From: Acetofilamentum sp.
Lineage (GTDB): Bacteria; Bacteroidota; Bacteroidia; Bacteroidales; JAFGUD01
NCBI GenBank assembly: GCA_020722645.1
Contig: DYKL01000144.1
Location: forward strand, 1-8,082
Length of the DNA stretch: 8,082 nucleotides
Reading direction: 5' to 3'
Of this stretch, positions 7,401 through 8,082 are shown in pieces; position 1 is the first letter of the stretch, and the number at the start of each line of letters is the position of its first letter. The position numbers were made by a program, and so were the translations under genes. The notes under the pieces were generated by a model. That model was given only the letters and a program-made list of their open reading frames with translations. It had not been told where the DNA came from and did no database searches.

Positions 7401-7773
7401 TTGTTCCCAGACAAGTCCAGTTACTGACATCTTCTTTATAAACACCGTTTTTTTGAATATAATTATTAAATTCTAAACCGGCATTTGTTTTCGGAAATTC
7501 TCCTGTTGTAGGATTAACGCGATATTGCCAAAAATTTTCCCAACGTTTGAACTGTTTCCAGCCATAAGCTTTGTGTTTTTGACCATTTACGTCAAAATAC
7601 CAGCCATTTACAATTTCGTAATCTTTCCAGTGTTCATTAAAAGCATTTTGATAATCAAAAAAAGTAAGTTGAGATTTGGTTTTATTTTCAGGCAGGTTTG
7701 ATAACCATGGCTGAGAAAAAGCAATATTGCAAATTAATATGCTAAAAACAACAATAATAATACTTTTTTTCAT
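4408..7773 (-). CDS. T9SS-exported Asp-box beta-propeller protein with FnIII, MAM-like and sorting domains
   Basis: This 1121-aa protein is predicted to be secreted or attached to the cell surface. It starts with MKKSIIIVVF, a classical signal peptide of about 20 residues, likely cut before QPW. The ATG at 7773 is preferred; the 18 upstream codons begin with TTG and lack signal-peptide character. Residues about 130-765 form a sortilin/BNR-like propeller with intact Asp boxes S/T-x-D-x-G-x-x-W near 162, 216, 262, 302, 407, 624 and 673, degenerate ones near 350, 456 and 583, and a closing TYGRGLWET (757-765). An FnIII-like domain follows (about 774-872), then a MAM/lectin-like jelly roll (about 875-1035). 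The end is a type A sorting domain: VYPNPAKN (1049-1056), GIYILKI (1101-1107), final KIIVE. Asp boxes are structural, so they do not show activity. Sialidase or GH74-like catalysis is possible but not supported by visible catalytic residues; adhesion or polymer binding is as likely. It appears monocistronic. Confidence 0.9.
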   Translation of the reverse strand: MKKSIIIVVFSILICNIAFSQPWLSNLPENKTKSQLTFFDYQNAFNEHWKDYEIVNGWYFDVNGQKHKAYGWKQFKRWENFWQYRVNPTTGEFPKTNAGLEFNNYIQKNGVYKEDVSNWTCLGTNSSDGGYAGIGRINTVAFHPTDNNTFWIGAPAGGLWVTYDNGDNWAVLTDSNDVLGVSAIVIPSDYDVSSTIYIGTGDRDASDNYSVGVLKSTDGGLTWQTTGLIFSPADRELVNNMKINPNDNNIIYAATSDGFYKTIDAGVSWNKTTTYEFIDIELCPNNPDIIYGSTRGGAIHKSIDAGETWTYKYSSGGSARVELAVTADNPAVVYAVGANGSNGLYAIFKSSDYAETFNVTFDDYNLLGWYEGGSGDDGGQGWYDLSLASDPNDENIVYVGGVNTWKSTDGGVNWSMANHWYGGYGAQAVHADKHYMAFRNNESVLFEANDGGIYTTIDGESWTDHTNGITISQIYGLSTAQTVPSRTILGLQDNGTKLQDNSNWYDVLGGDGMKCLIDYTDEDTQYGSLYYGDIHRTTNNWSSETCISDNIPGGVTGAWVTPYLLDPFDNKTIYIGYDKLWKSTNQGNSFEEIGSFGGDLNSLAICQTNPDYIYAGRATSLYKTTDGGETWTPINSGLPLSQAPLTYIEVKFNDPNTVWVTLGNFNEYGVYQTTDGGQNWTNISAGLPQIPVNCIIQNTLETAQDQLYAGTDFGVFIKNGDEDWTLFSKGLPNVVVTEFDIYYDFNTPENSRLRASTYGRGLWETPLDLSGNFVPYVLTGEATEIQQTSAVLSAEITNDFSSNVIQSGIIVSSQPNAFINTPDVIVLNTNPIVSFGEYSVSVDGLTAGTTYYYRAFAENGNGIGYGSDFTFSTQCDILLSFPWYESVETNGAFPNCFINENISGEIDWTVSQGNSGNPASAYDGEYNFLIKGSSSNTGVTKLILPTMDLSSNSVASFGFWIYNAALFSFFDQLDVKYRNSLTADWINLLSIDNSITTWTYYEINLPELSAEYQIALEATINGGRGISVDGLYVGDPTGICNILSSDVKVYPNPAKNSIFIEVDELKNNYFIALTDISGKELKNQKISENVSKIDITGLSSGIYILKIISTKETQIVKIIVE

Positions 7774-7857
7774 AAATAATAATGTTTTTGATTTATTAAT
7801 ATAAATACGAAAGAATGAATTAATCAAAAAGTTGCATTAAATATTCGTTTTTTTGAT

Positions 7858-7892
7858 AAAAAAAGGGAGTTGAGACAAAAGCTGCAACTCCC
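7858..7892 (-). terminator. Terminator-like hairpin upstream of the propeller gene
   Basis: GGGAGTTG (7865-7872) pairs with CAACTCCC (7885-7892), an 8-bp GC-containing stem with a 12-nt loop, followed on the minus strand by seven T (7858-7864). It has the form of an intrinsic terminator for a gene entering from the right, but no gene is visible in the remaining 190 bp, so the transcript it ends is outside the window or absent. Confidence 0.6.
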
Positions 7893-8082
7893 CAAAACCA
7901 AACCATAATAACCTAAAACATTATGAAGAAATTTATTTTTTAACGGATGTTCATGAAATTTTTGATAATAAAACACACGTAACCATCTGGCTAACAGTGA
8001 TATATTAAAATATAGTGCTTAAAAAAATATGGCTCTTTTATTAAAGAATGTTGGTAACAAATTTTAATGTTTGGTATAATTT
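7893..8082. other. Intergenic, no gene supported
   Basis: AT-rich sequence without a credible coding region on either strand. On the plus strand, an A/C-rich stretch (7893-7920) precedes ATG-AAG-AAA-TTT-ATT-TTT-TAA at 7923-7943, a start like those of secreted proteins but stopped after six codons. It may be a gene remnant, a leader peptide or chance. Confidence 0.4.

Noticed and set aside
7900..8082. Partial minus-strand gene at the right edge
   Set aside because: The longest open stretch is about 30 codons of low-complexity AT-rich sequence without motifs.

Overview
The window is AT-rich DNA that looks like a member of the Bacteroidota. Three things point there: a very large secreted protein ends in a type IX secretion (T9SS) type A C-terminal sorting domain, the likely promoters carry the TAnnTTTG -7 box typical of this phylum, and start codons lack clear Shine-Dalgarno sequences. 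Every recognisable gene lies on the minus strand, so transcription runs right to left.

Layout from left to right: (1) 1-330, non-coding, with two identical 65-bp direct repeats spaced 101 bp apart at the window edge. (2) 331-1494, a PLP-dependent methionine aminotransferase of the YbdL type. (3) 1495-1699, a -7 promoter box, two small hairpins and a minus-strand terminator. (4) 1700-2110, a small NifX/NifB-like 'dinitrogenase iron-molybdenum cofactor' family protein with a histidine-rich insert. (5) 2202-2329, a nested palindromic element with two hairpins inside a long-range inverted repeat. (6) 2436-3560, a broken diacylglycerol/lipid kinase gene. (7) 3565-4278, a PlsC-type acyltransferase 4 nt upstream of the broken kinase and probably in one operon with it. 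(8) 4349-4378, a terminator. (9) 4408-7773, a 1121-residue T9SS-exported Asp-box beta-propeller protein. (10) 7858-7892, a terminator-like hairpin, then about 190 bp in which I see no gene.

The most informative result is in region 6. The kinase is recognisable in three reading frames, and its missing C-terminus (ending in a HLDGE motif) lies about 260 bp further along, at 2436-2512. The gap is a roughly 257-bp MITE-like element with imperfect terminal inverted repeats, flanked by T8 tracts and carrying two palindromes. Two further frameshifts at homopolymer runs and two substitutions at conserved motif positions suggest a decaying gene. The neighbouring 3.4-kb gene has no frameshift, which argues against general poor sequence quality. 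PlsC makes phosphatidic acid from lysophosphatidic acid and the kinase would have made it from diacylglycerol, so the pair formed a small phospholipid operon of which only the acyltransferase still looks functional.

I see no defence system, CRISPR array, tRNA or rRNA. The unusual content is the set of palindromic repeats and the insertion that broke the kinase.
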